Positions 51,488 to 61,847 of a stretch of 64,000 nt of DNA are shown here, piece by piece (the first letter of the stretch is position 1; every line of letters starts with the position of its first letter). The stretch lies in contig NZ_CP088246.1 of the NCBI RefSeq assembly GCF_021117275.1, positions 186,001 to 250,000 on the forward strand, given 5' to 3'. The notes under the pieces were generated by a model. It did not search any database. It was given only the letters and a program-made list of their open reading frames with translations, and was not told where the DNA came from. Source of the DNA: Metabacillus sp. B2-18. GTDB taxonomy: Bacteria > Bacillota > Bacilli > Bacillales > Bacillaceae. Made by a program: the position numbers and the translations under genes.

Positions 51488-54400
51488 ATGAATATTTATT
51501 TACAGAGTACTGATCGTCATTTTGAAGCAAAATTACAATTTATTGTGAAAGAGGAAGATCATGTGTTAGCTGCCTCTTATATAGGAATTCCAGAAGCGGT
51601 TACTGCTATAACAGCAGGTATTATTGAAGGTAGAACAGTGGTTGTAGAAGGAAAGGAGCTTACAAGAGGTCACGATCCTTTTAGGAGGATTGAACGTAAA
51701 GTAGGTATTGGTGATGTGGCTCATGCCTTTATTTATAACTCATTGACTACTTTAGATGGTTTATCTGGTGTTATTGATAGTGATAAGAACACGAGGGGGT
51801 ATATCTTATCGCTTCATGGAAACATCAAAGAAGATGTTGCTCAACATATGATTTCACGCTTTGGGTTACCACCGGAGTGGAGTGACCATTATGCCGGTCT
51901 TTTTGGATTTATGATCGAGGACTTGGAAGTCATTCAGAATCCAGCCTTTCAACATTTAAATCCAAATTTAAGGGCCCTGAAGATAAACGGCAGCGAAAGT
52001 GATGTTTTAGAGGTAGTAGAAATGGCACTAAAGAATCGCTTACTTACCATTCCTGAATCGGAGATCGAAGGTAAATTTGATCCTTCTTGGTCGTTAAAAG
52101 AATATATGGTTAATAACGCTAGTGCAATGAATAAAAAATTAAGTGTTATGAGACCATTGCATACCATGAAAGATAAGGTAGATCCTGCAATAGCAACTAT
52201 GAGTAGAGTTCCTTTTCCTGCTCAAACACATGTTATTCAGGGATTAATAAACGGATTAGATGTTGAGAATTCGGTTATAACATCTGCGAACATGGGGACC
52301 GGAAAGAGTATACAAGCTATAGGTGTCGCTCACGTCTTAAACGAACGGAAGAAAAGAAGAGGCTCTAAAAGAGGGACTGCTGTTTTGCTTTCTGCTCCTG
52401 GTATAACACTTAGTAAATGGGAGAAGAAAGAGATTGGTAAAACTGTCCCACATGCGAAAACATCAATTGTCCGGTCATCAGAGGATGCATTGAGGCTTTT
52501 GGAGCGTGTTCGTAATGGCTACCGCCCAACAGTAGGTGATCTTGAATTTACCATTGTGGGTATTGATAAAGCCAAAAGAGACAGTGAACCATACTTTGCA
52601 GGCATATGGAAACGTGTGAAGAATACTTCTGATTCTTATGGATGGCATTGCCCAGATTGTGGACGCCAATTATATAAAAAAGAAGAAGGAGAATGGTTTC
52701 CTTTAGATTGGTCTGATGTAGCTTTCGGATCTGCACCTACAATAGAGCAGTTAATAGATGCAAGAGAAGAAAAAGCATTACTACCGAATGGACTACTAAA
52801 TTCATGGAAAGTGAAATGGAGAAGGTCTAAACAATTCTTTAAATGCTCATATCAAGAAGGTGTACAAGGTTACCTACCAGATGGTGCTTCACCTTGTGGA
52901 ACAAAACTGTATCGCCCCGCAGTCAAAAGTCGTGGAGAAACGAATAAGCGTCCTGTAGCTAACATTTCTAAAATCTTTAAGCGCATGAAAAAATACTTTG
53001 ATTTATACATTGTGGATGAGGTCCATCAATGTAAAGCAAGCGGTAGTGGTAGGGGAGATGCTTTTGCTCAAATGGTTAAATCAGCAAAAAAGACTCTCAT
53101 GCTTACAGGTACCCTTGTAAATGGAAAATCTACATCGATCAAAGAAATTCTTTGGAGAACCAATCCAAAATCCTTATTAGATAAAGGGATGAATGATTCT
53201 ACAGGGGATTTGACATGGGCGGAACGATATGGAAAGTTAAAGCAAATCGTTTATTTACAGGATGAAGTGAATCATCAAGGATGGGTCACAAGACAGCGTA
53301 GAAAGCCGATGCAACCGACAGAAGAGCCAGGTATTGCACCACATATGACAGCTGAATTTTTATTGCATAAAACTGCTTTTCTTGATTTGGAAGACTTAGG
53401 GTTACCACTGGTGGAACTAAAGGAGAAACCAATCTTTATTACTCCGAAACCAGAACATGAAGCGGCATATAGACAGTTTCATGAGGTAATGTATGATGAG
53501 TGTGCTAAAAGGGCACGAGCAGGTGCTAAAGGTGCATGGTCAAAGTTTAACCCTGCAACCTTAAATTACGCTGCTAGACCCGATTTAGGGGCATTTTATA
53601 CATTTGTTAGTGTTGATGGGCAAGAAACAATTGTATCAGCTCCACAACTTACTGGTTATACAGCAAAGGAAGAATGGTTGATAGATAATGTGAAGAAGGA
53701 ATTATCTGAAGGTAGAGGAGTTGTTATCTATAACAACTATACAGGCGAATACCAGCTAAATGAGAGAGTTCATGACATCCTTAAGGAAAATGGTATTCCG
53801 AGTAGAATTTTAAATGAATCCAATACCGAGAAGCGTTCTGAAGTCCTTCAAAAGTTTGAGGATGAGGGAGTAAAAGTCATTATAACCAATATGAAGTTGG
53901 TTGAAGTTGGTTTAGATTGTGCGACAAGAAGTCGCTAATGGATAGTGCTTCATTATGAAGCCACCTTAGTCATCAATGGTGTTCCCGCCCGAAACTGCTT
54001 TTCGAGTAATCGAATTGTTCGGTTGCATGAGGGTTAAGTGCTTAATGGAGGATTTTACACAGAAATCCAATAGAGCTAGGAAAAGATTGAGAAGGTATAA
54101 GCGAAGCTGAACCTTTGTAGACTCCGTTACCGACAGCAGACGTACTGTGGTTGAACAAGTCTGTAGAAGCGGATAGGAAAAGCCCTGCGGTCTAGGGGCT
54201 GTGCGATGACCCACAGATCCGTCGGAGAAAAGAAGGATGCCTAACTCAATCGCATCTATCGTTAGTGAAACTTGGTAAGCCCTAAGTGTTCCTCTCATTT
54301 GAGGTAGGATGATCGTGAGAGATTCACAACTACACAGAGGGTAAAGGATTGTGGAAAAAGCGAATGCCAGTAGACCGAAAGTTCAGACGAAAACTCATTT

Positions 54401-57051
54401 GTATAAGTCGCTGGATAGGGCAATACCCTAGCTGAAAGGCTGCTGACTTCCACATGGTCTTCAACACGAAAGAAAGCGAAAAGAATAATCCTATAGAGAG
54501 GGAGATATGTTATGAATACTAACAGGAATGTTAAGTCGGCTGTTTCCCCACTAGTGGAGAATTGGCACTCAATAAATTGGGTGAAAATTCAACGCTATGT
54601 TAGGAAACTTCAACAACGAATCTATCGTGCAGAACAATTAAAACAAACAAGAAAAGTAAAAAAACTTCAAAGATTACTTTTAAGAAGTAAGGCTAATCTA
54701 ATTTTAAGTATTAGACGAGTAACTCAAGAGAATAAAGGTAAGAAAACAGCAGGTATAGATGGATACATTTCCAACACGCCTCAAGAAAGAATTGCTTTAT
54801 TCAACAAACTAAGTAAATACAGTGTTAGAAATATCAAAGTCAAACCAGCTAGAAGAACCTATATTCCTAAGAAAAATGGCAAACTTCGTCCACTAGGTAT
54901 TCCAGTTATTGTTGATAGGGTATATCAAAATGTCTTCAAAAATACACTAGAGCCACAGTGGGAATCAAAATTTGAAATGACTTCTTATGGATTCAGACCT
55001 AAGCGCAGTACTCATGACGCAATGAGTGATTTATTTAATAAATTAAGTAAAGGTAGTGCTAAGGAATGGATTTTCGAAGGTGATTTCGAAGGATGTTTCG
55101 ACAATTTAAATCATGATTATATTATGGAATGCATTAAAAACTTTCCTAATAAATCGGTGATTCAAGATTGGCTCGAAAGTGGATATATAGATAATGATGT
55201 ATTCAACGAAACAACGAAAGGAACACCCCAAGGTGGTATCATCTCGCCATTGTTGGCAAATATTGCACTACATGGTATGGAAAAAGAAATTGGTGTTAGG
55301 TATATCCATACGACACGACAAGGAGATACTTTATATCAGAATTCCGTTGGTGTTGTTAAATATGCTGATGATTTCGTTATTGTCTGTCCTACGGAAGAAG
55401 AAGCACTAGGAATGTATGAGAAATTGCAACCTTACCTAAACAAGCGTGGTTTAAATCTTGCAAAAGATAAAACAAGAGTTGTTCATGTTAGTAAAGGGTT
55501 CGACTTCCTAGGATTTCACTTTAGACAATACCCTACCAAAGATGGAATGCGGTTATTCATTAAACCTTCCAAAGATAGTGTTAAACGTGCGAAACAAAGG
55601 ATTAAAGAAATATTCGAATGGGGTAAAGGTAAAGAAACCTCGGTCCTAATTGAAAGATTGAATAGTGTCATTAGAGGAATTGCGAATTATTGGTCACCTA
55701 CTGTTACCAAAAAGCTTTTCCGAGATATAGATAATTATATCTTTAAAAGAACATTAATCTATTTACGACACAGACATAAAAAAATAAATCGAATAAATGG
55801 ATTATTAAGGAATACTTCAAACCTGACCATACGGGTGTAAGTAAAGACAAATGGATTCTTACGTGTCCGCATGATACCACTATTCAGATTATTAGAATGA
55901 GTTGGGTAAAAATCGAAAGACACATTAAAATCAAGCAGTACAACAGTCCATTTGACGCTTCACTTAAAGAATATTTCGAACAGCGAGATAGAAAAGAGTT
56001 TGACAAAGAAAACACTCTAGCAAAACAAAAACTTGCTAAAAAGTCTAAATACAAATGTAGAGTTTGCCGAGAATCACTTGTTGGGGACGAGCCATTAGAA
56101 GCAAATCATATAGTACCGAAAATTATTGGTGGTCGTGACACTTATGAGAACCTTGAATTACTTCATAAGTCCTGTCATAAACAACATCATGCATTATTGG
56201 AGAGATACGGTAACGGTAAGCAATTACCAAAGGTTCAATCTTTCTTGAAAAGAAATAATGTAGATGTTAATAGCAAACAAGCGGTGAATCATATGAAGAA
56301 CGCTTTTAAGAAATTCGTATATTAATTGTCTGGATGAAAGAGGGCTTGAGCCGGATGTGCTGAGAGGTACAAGTCCGGTTCTTAGGGGGGAAGGAGATGG
56401 TAACATCTCTGACCTACCCGACTACTTGCTTGGCCGACACTTATTTTTAATCAATTAAGTTATGAAGTAAACGTTGTCCGTCAGTCTGCAAAAAGAGCAC
56501 ACAGAATTGGTCAGCACCGTGAGTGTAGGGTTCTAATTCCTATTCTGAATGGTACACAAGAGATGAGTCAATTTAAGAAGGTAATGAGTGCTAGAGGTCA
56601 TGCTTTAATGACAGAAGGTAGATTAGATAGAGGGGAACTTGCTAAATATAGTTATGATGAGCAGTCATCATTAGCAACTGATCTTGCTGAATGTTTTGCA
56701 GAAGCCGATCTTGCCAATGCGTGGGAAGAACTTGCTGCAATTGAATATCAAGATGTTGAAATGATTGAAGAAGCGAATTTTGAACATATCTTAGCTGATA
56801 GAATGAAAGAACTGGCAGAACAGACATTAAAACTCTGCGGTGTTTCAAAAGTTGTGCCTATTGATCAATCTGAATCTAATATAGTAACCGATAGTACTGA
56901 AGAAGATTCATTATTTAACATCACTGAATCGAGTGGTTCCAGTGTGGATCTTGAGGATGATGGAATAATTGCATTAGTAGATATCACAAAGTATAAGAAA
57001 AAGAAAACATTAAAGGCACCAACTGAAAATCAACTGGGTTTTGTTTTCTAA
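51488..57051 (+). CDS. SNF2-type DNA helicase interrupted by a group II intron
   Basis: Exons 51488-53918 and 56423-57051 join in frame to 1019 residues. Motif I SANMGTGKSIQAIG (about 264-277), motif II YIVDEVHQCKAS, motif III LMLTGTLVNG. In the middle there is a zinc-ribbon-like insert (CPDCGRQLY and later CGTKLYRP). The second RecA domain runs VKVIITNMKLVEVGLD, then in exon 2 LLAWPTLIFNQLSYEV and VRQSAKRAHRIGQHR (motif VI). The intron cuts between motifs V and VI, so unspliced mRNA gives an inactive protein. The element helicase or remodeller. The start codon lacks a nearby ribosome site (see the leader). Confidence 0.9.
53919..56422 (+). mobile_element. group II intron 3 in the helicase gene
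   Basis: 2504 bases. Starts GTGCGACAAG and ends ...CTACCCGAC. Domain V is visible at 56348-56381 (GAGCCGGATGTGCTGAGAGG ... GTCCGGTTC). The junction falls after the first base of a Leu codon and restores GLD-LLAW. Its protein gene has a frameshift, so mobility may depend on slippage or on help from another maturase. Confidence 0.93.
54512..56325 (+). pseudogene. group II intron reverse transcriptase/maturase with HNH, frameshifted in an A run
   Basis: The first frame (54512-55840) has all RT blocks: TAGIDGYISNTPQERI, RRTYIPKKNGKLRPLGIPV, SYGFRPKRSTHDAM, EGDFEGCFDNLNHDYI, GTPQGGIISPLLANI, VVKYADDFVIV. After HRHKK in an A7 run (55778-55784) the frame drifts. One added A restores KSNKWIIKEYFKPDHTG and the downstream frame, which carries the HNH domain (CRVCRESLVGDE, EANHIVPKI, LLHKSCHKQHH). 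The homopolymer could allow slippage, so activity is not ruled out. Third distinct IEP type in the window. Confidence 0.85.
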
Positions 57052-57065
57052 TTACGCCGGAATAT

Positions 57066-57100
57066 AGAACCCCTCATGCAATTTTGAGGGGTTCTTCTTA
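57066..57100 (+). terminator. terminator after the helicase gene
   Basis: AGAACCCCTCA (57066-57076) pairs with TGAGGGGTTCT (57085-57095), followed by TCTTATTATT. Closes the element operon. Confidence 0.85.
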
Positions 57101-57322
57101 TTATTACTTTATAACACTTCTAATATTTTCTATCAGTTGTATAATAATTCCATTCTTGAAATCGGTCATATAAGCTTTAGTTGGACCTTCTAACCCGAAA
57201 AATTCATCTGTTGATTTAAAATAAAGTCTGATAATTTGTAAAAAAGTTCGATAATTTAAAACAAAGTTTGATTGTAATTCATGTATTGATATGCAGGATT
57301 TTTTTATTCCGCAATCTGGCCA

Positions 57323-57413
57323 TTATCTACAGTATATAAAGAAGTAGTATTTAACGTATTTAAAGTTAAGTATTGCTTCTTTTTTGTTTCTTTAAAATCA
57401 ACTTATCTACAGT
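57323..57413 (+). repeat. direct pair of TTATCTACAGT, left side of the Tn554-type element
   Basis: TTATCTACAGT at 57323-57333 and again at 57403-57413, 80 bases apart. The inverted copy at 61013-61023 lies just beyond the tnpC terminator. Confidence 0.8.
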
Positions 57414-57489
57414 GGGAAAATATAGTATTCATAGTTTTTATAGAAAGAGTTTCATAAATGTATCACTATCTAATCTGGAGGTGATGTTT

Positions 57490-58569
57490 ATGAAAGTTCA
57501 AGAGTTTCAAATTGATAATAAAAAACGATATGTACTCATTGATGAAAATAACAAACCTGTGGTTCCTGTTGTCAAATACCTTAAGTATCTAGACAACATA
57601 GGTAAAGCGGAAAATACGTTAAAAGCATATTGTCGTCATTTGAAGTTATACTTTCAATTTTTAAGCGAAAAAGAAATAGGATACCAAGAGGTTGACTTAA
57701 ATTTATTATCGGAGTTTATATCTTGGCTAAGAAGTCCTTATCAATCTACTAAAGTAGTTCATCTTGAGAAAACTCAAGCAAAGAGATCAGAACGAACAGT
57801 GAATACTATATTAACATGTGTCCAAGGTTTCTATGATTATTTGATTAGGATTGAGGATTATGAAAAGGACCTATCCGAAAAAACAAAGAAGCAAGTTACT
57901 GGTCAGTACCGATCATTCAAACCCTTTTTACATCATATATCAAAGGGTAAACCATTTGAAAAAAGCATATTGAAAATAAAAGAACCTCGAAGGGGAATTT
58001 TAACACTCACAAAAACTCAGGTGCAAACTGTTCACGATGCGTGTAGTAACATTCGCGATGCTTTATTGATTAGGATTTTATATGAGGGTGGTCTTAGAAT
58101 TGGAGAAGCCTTATCTTTATGGATTGAGGATTTTGATATTGGTTCCACTACCATTCAGGTTCGGAAATCAAAAACTGTAAATGGTGAAGGACGAAAGGTG
58201 TATGTATCTGCCGATACTATGAATGTATTTCAAGATTATCTTATTGATCTTCACGATGTAGATACAAATTTTGTTTTTATCAATTTATCAGGACCTAATA
58301 AGGGTAAACCGTTAAATTATCGAGCAGCTTTCGATGTGATTGAGCGTATAAGGAAGAAAACTGAGATTGATGTTACTCCACATATGTTAAGACACACCTA
58401 TGCAACTGAACTTCATGAAAAAGGAGTAGAAGCTTCGATTATTCAGAAGTTGTTAGGTCACGCACAAGTTCAAACTACAATACAAACTTATATGCATTCT
58501 TCGGATGAAACAATTCGGAAAGAGTGGCAGAAAGCACAGGATAATATGAAGGGTGATCAATTAAAATGA
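57490..58569 (+). CDS. tnpA: tyrosine recombinase TnpA (Tn554 family)
   Basis: 359 residues (Tn554 TnpA about 361) from ATG 57490 behind GGAGGTG; longer frames begin in the repeat region. A SAM-like core-binding domain (NTLKAYCRHLKLYF) precedes the catalytic domain with GGLRIGEALSL (first Arg), TPHMLRHTYATELHEKG (HxxR), LLGHAQVQTTIQTYMH (His/Trp region and Tyr). Its stop overlaps tnpB by ATGA. All catalytic residues present. Confidence 0.93.
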   Translation: MKVQEFQIDNKKRYVLIDENNKPVVPVVKYLKYLDNIGKAENTLKAYCRHLKLYFQFLSEKEIGYQEVDLNLLSEFISWLRSPYQSTKVVHLEKTQAKRSERTVNTILTCVQGFYDYLIRIEDYEKDLSEKTKKQVTGQYRSFKPFLHHISKGKPFEKSILKIKEPRRGILTLTKTQVQTVHDACSNIRDALLIRILYEGGLRIGEALSLWIEDFDIGSTTIQVRKSKTVNGEGRKVYVSADTMNVFQDYLIDLHDVDTNFVFINLSGPNKGKPLNYRAAFDVIERIRKKTEIDVTPHMLRHTYATELHEKGVEASIIQKLLGHAQVQTTIQTYMHSSDETIRKEWQKAQDNMKGDQLK

Positions 58570-60533
58570 AATTATATAAATTTACTAATTCGACCAAATC
58601 TCCACGATATGAGCAACTAGTACAAGAACTAAATGGATATTGGAAAAATGATCTATGGAATGCCATCGATTGCCCTTTCTACACTAAAGACACTAATTTA
58701 GGAAAACAAAGGCTTAAATTCGACGAGACTTTAAGTTCAGGAATAAACCATGAATTGAAATATTATTTCTTTAGACAGTTGACTGATTCGATTTTAAAAA
58801 TGACAACAATATGGAGCAGTGCTAGTGCAATCAATAAATTACAAACTTTTATTTTAAGGTTTTATCCAAATATTTTTTCTTTTATAGAAATTCCTCATGA
58901 GAAGTTTTCAATTCACTATAAGACTTATCTTTTAGAACTTGGTATAAGCAATTTAACTATTAAAGGATACCTCCAATTATATAATCGGATTAGTTCTTTT
59001 TACTTTGAATGGTATGACGAACGTATCGAAACAGAAAAAGATATTTGGGATGTTAGAAAACTAGGTATTGACTACAACAATAGTAAATGTGGTTATACCT
59101 TAAATTTCACTTTTATACCAAGCCCTTATCGAGCTTTGGTAAAAAGATATTTCGAAAAACGTGTCCTAATGCAAGAAAGTTTAAGCTGGGGTACTGCCAT
59201 ACAAAACATAGCAAAACTTCAAGAGTTCTTTAAATATATTTACTGCAAGTACCCAGATTGGAAAGGCTTAACCTCTTTAAGTAGAAGTGATATAGAAGGA
59301 TTTATATATTATTTAAGAACTTCTCCTATGGGAGGGAATAGTGTTCATAAAGGACAAGCCCCTTCGGATAACCACGTTCATCGGTCATTATCTGTAATAG
59401 AATTGTTTATTTTATATATTCAAAGATATGAATGGGCTGAAGCCCCAATTAAATCTGCAGGAAATTTAATCGTTCCTGAAGACAAACCTAAACTACCACC
59501 TAAAGCTTCTAATGAAATAAAATATATATCTGATTTCGTTTGGAATCAAATCCTGAACCATATAGGAAAACTACCAAAAGAAATTATCCCGATTGTGATT
59601 TTATTAGAGGCAACAGGATTTAGAATTTCAGATGTGTGTACTTTGAAAATAGATTGTTTGATTCAAAGAGAAGATGGTTGGTGGATTATTGGAGACCAAC
59701 GTAAAGTTAAAAATAAAGACCATAGAGTGCCAATTTCGGAAGAAATAGCAATGGTTGTGATTTCTCAACAAAAATTGACTAGAGAAAAAACAACCATTGA
59801 AACAAACCCCTTTAATTATTTGTTTCCTACCTATTATGGGCCGAGAAAAGGTCAGCCTATTTCAAGGGACAATGTAGTAAACAATTTAAACAAACTAGCT
59901 ATGGAAAATAAAATAATCGACGAAAAGAGAGATACCTATCGATTTAAAGCACATGCGTTTAGACACCGTTATGGAGTCAATCTTATCAATAACGGTATGA
60001 CCATTTTGCATGTACAAAAACTTATGGCTCATGCGAGCCCTGAAATGACATTGGTATATGCCAAGATTCATGATAAAACTCTTCGAAAAGAATGGGAAAA
60101 AGCCACAAGCAGTGGAGCTATAAGATTAAATCAAGGCGGTAAAATAATCGCCACTAGTATAGAGCAACAAGCAGACGAAAACGGATTAGAGTTGGAATGG
60201 ATACGTCACAACTTAGATTCTATTCGATTAGATCATGGTTTTTGTATTAAAAGCCCTAAGAACAATTGTGATTTTTTAGAACAAACTTTAGAACCACCAT
60301 GCATTAAAAATAACTGCCGAAGTTTTCATGTAGACCAAACATTTTTGAATTTCTACAACGAACAAATTACTAAAATGGAATCTGATATACAGATATATCA
60401 GAAATCTGGAAGAATTCGTTCAATCGAGATAATTCAACCTAAACTAAAAAAGTATAAAGAAATTAGAGACGGAATCATTAAAAACGGTGGAATATATGGA
60501 CAGCAAAAATTAAGAAGAGAATCCAGAAATTAA
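58566..60533 (+). CDS. tnpB: tyrosine recombinase TnpB (Tn554 family)
   Basis: 655 residues (Tn554 TnpB about 630). A long N-terminal half precedes the recombinase domain: TGFRISDVCTLK (Arg), AHAFRHRYGVNLINNG (HxxR), LMAHASPEMTLVYAKI (His and Tyr). The C-terminal extension has a Cys set (FCIKSPKNNC, PPCIKNNC) that may bind zinc. It acts together with TnpA in site-specific transposition. The start overlaps the end of tnpA. Confidence 0.92.
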   Translation: MKLYKFTNSTKSPRYEQLVQELNGYWKNDLWNAIDCPFYTKDTNLGKQRLKFDETLSSGINHELKYYFFRQLTDSILKMTTIWSSASAINKLQTFILRFYPNIFSFIEIPHEKFSIHYKTYLLELGISNLTIKGYLQLYNRISSFYFEWYDERIETEKDIWDVRKLGIDYNNSKCGYTLNFTFIPSPYRALVKRYFEKRVLMQESLSWGTAIQNIAKLQEFFKYIYCKYPDWKGLTSLSRSDIEGFIYYLRTSPMGGNSVHKGQAPSDNHVHRSLSVIELFILYIQRYEWAEAPIKSAGNLIVPEDKPKLPPKASNEIKYISDFVWNQILNHIGKLPKEIIPIVILLEATGFRISDVCTLKIDCLIQREDGWWIIGDQRKVKNKDHRVPISEEIAMVVISQQKLTREKTTIETNPFNYLFPTYYGPRKGQPISRDNVVNNLNKLAMENKIIDEKRDTYRFKAHAFRHRYGVNLINNGMTILHVQKLMAHASPEMTLVYAKIHDKTLRKEWEKATSSGAIRLNQGGKIIATSIEQQADENGLELEWIRHNLDSIRLDHGFCIKSPKNNCDFLEQTLEPPCIKNNCRSFHVDQTFLNFYNEQITKMESDIQIYQKSGRIRSIEIIQPKLKKYKEIRDGIIKNGGIYGQQKLRRESRN

Positions 60534-60554
60534 TATAAAGGTGTGTAAAACAAA

Positions 60555-60941
60555 GTGGCTAATAAGAATCCTAATACTGGTCCCCTATTAAGAAGCATAG
60601 AAGATAAAAAGAATATAACATTTCAAAAGGTAGAAAAAACACTTAAAAAAATGATAAAACAACAGAAAAAGATTAACTTCAACTCTGTAGCAGAAGAATC
60701 TGGAGTTTCTAAATCATTTCTTTATAAGTACATTGAAATTAGATCTCGTATTGAAACTTTAAGGAAGCAAGAAGAAGGATTAGAATCACCCATGAAAGTT
60801 AAACGGGATATGACAGAAAAATCAAAAGATGTCATAATTGCATCACTTCGGAAGAGAAATAAGAATTTGGAGGAAGAAAACAGGAAATTGAAAGAACAAC
60901 TTAAAGTTGTATGGGCAACAATTTATAAAGAAATCAAGTAA
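60555..60941 (+). CDS. tnpC: TnpC accessory protein (Tn554 family, DUF6262-like)
   Basis: 128 residues, GTG start behind AAAGGTG. N-terminal helical DNA-binding-like part (INFNSVAEESGVSKSFLYKY) and C-terminal coiled coil (LRKRNKNLEEENRKLKEQLK). Size and position match TnpC, which orients or stimulates Tn554 transposition. A terminator follows. Confidence 0.9.
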   Translation: MANKNPNTGPLLRSIEDKKNITFQKVEKTLKKMIKQQKKINFNSVAEESGVSKSFLYKYIEIRSRIETLRKQEEGLESPMKVKRDMTEKSKDVIIASLRKRNKNLEEENRKLKEQLKVVWATIYKEIK

Positions 60942-60976
60942 GATGATAGTCTAACTTTAAAGTCATGTATTCAATG

Positions 60977-61005
60977 AATGAGGTTCGGTAGAACCTCATT
61001 TTTTA
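60977..61005 (+). terminator. terminator after tnpC
   Basis: AATGAGGTTC (60977-60986) pairs perfectly with GAACCTCATT (60991-61000) over a 4-base loop, then TTTT. Confidence 0.88.
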
Positions 61006-61012
61006 ACAACTT

Positions 61013-61023
61013 ACTGTAGATAA
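61013..61023 (-). repeat. inverted copy of TTATCTACAGT, right side
   Basis: ACTGTAGATAA is the reverse complement of the two left copies. It lies 8 bases after the tnpC terminator and probably marks the right end region. Confidence 0.75.
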
Positions 61024-61176
61024 TGTACTGATTGTTGTAAAAGCTAGATATTAAATAAGTTCATTTTAAAGAAAAAATATATTAAATTGAATATATATAT
61101 TGACAAAAAGAGACTTTCTGGAATATGTAAGGTGCTTATTTAAGAAAAGATTAAGATTGTGAACATGCATAGGTAG

Positions 61177-61555
61177 TTACAGAAAAAATCTAAATATCGA
61201 TTTACCGATCCATATTGCAAAGATAATTCAAATAAAAATAAATAGAAATCCAACAAACCAATTTTTCGACTTTCCTTTTTTCCTGATTTCTTCTGCTTTG
61301 GCTCGATTTTCATCGATAACTATTGATGGAATTAATTTTAACGCCAATGAGATTCCGAGTGGGACAAGGATCAAGTCATCAAGATAGCCGAGAACAGGTA
61401 TAAAATCGGGTATTTAATCGATTGGACTAAAAGCATAAGCCACTACACAAATAGCGACTACTTTTGTAAGCCAAGAGACTCTTTGATCTTTATTTGATAA
61501 ATAAATCACAAATAAATATGTTTTAATTTTTTTGCAGAGCTTTTTATTTTATTTA
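61177..61555 (-). pseudogene. DUF1232 (YkvA-like) membrane protein, decayed
   Basis: One minus-strand frame reads [39 protein letters not shown] then [20 protein letters not shown] and [27 protein letters not shown]. The middle is a textbook DUF1232 motif. In-frame stops lie at 61414-61416 and 61228-61230, and no start codon or ribosome site is found at the upstream end. It lies just outside the Tn554-type element. Confidence 0.8.
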
Positions 61556-61790
61556 ATATATATTGTCTTTCCATTATGTTAATAACCTCCACTTAAATGT
61601 GATTATAAATTAAAAAAGAGGTTATTGAAAAGAATTATAATGAAACAATTCAAGGAAATAGTGAAGAAGTATACTTTACAATTTAAAGCGCTTATCAAGA
61701 GTTTATCTCTTTAATATAATAATTTAATCTAATATCTACATAAAAGGTTGTTGAATATTACAATAACAAACAGATTAGTAGATAGCCCAA
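61556..61790. other. intergenic DNA
   Basis: AT-rich, no gene. An AACCTCCAC site near 61585-61595 would be a minus-strand ribosome site (GTGGAGGTT), and the frame behind it probably was the start of the decayed DUF1232 gene. Confidence 0.4.
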
Positions 61791-61841
61791 GAAAGCCTGT
61801 AGTAAAAATATCTTTACAAGCTTACTACAGGCTTTCTAGGT
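61791..61841 (-). terminator. terminator of the alkaline phosphatase/lipoprotein operon
   Basis: GAAAGCCTGTAGTAA (61791-61805) pairs perfectly with TTACTACAGGCTTTC (61822-61836), a 15-base stem just past the lipoprotein stop (61848). The T run on the minus strand is weak. Confidence 0.75.
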
Positions 61842-61847
61842 TTATTA

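Larger units (their letters stand above)
57052..57489. other. region between the helicase and Tn554-type genes
   Basis: Holds the helicase terminator (57066-57100), repeated words (GATAATTT...AAAAA near 57225 and 57250, AAAGTTTGAT/AAAGTCTGAT) and two TTATCTACAGT copies. No gene. The left end of the Tn554-type element probably lies near 57290-57320. Confidence 0.55.
57323..61023 (+). mobile_element. Tn554-type transposon (tnpABC, no cargo seen)
   Basis: Three overlapping or adjacent genes match the Tn554 order: two tyrosine recombinases (359 and 655 residues) and a small coiled-coil TnpC. TTATCTACAGT occurs at 57323-57333 and 57403-57413 on the left and inverted (ACTGTAGATAA) at 61013-61023 on the right, so these words may mark subterminal recombinase sites. 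The exact ends are not determined. No resistance or other cargo lies between tnpC and the right copy. Confidence 0.82.

Noticed and set aside
53966..54298. 110-codon minus-strand ORF inside intron 3
   Set aside because: Antisense to the 5' ribozyme region; composition is that of structured RNA, not a protein.
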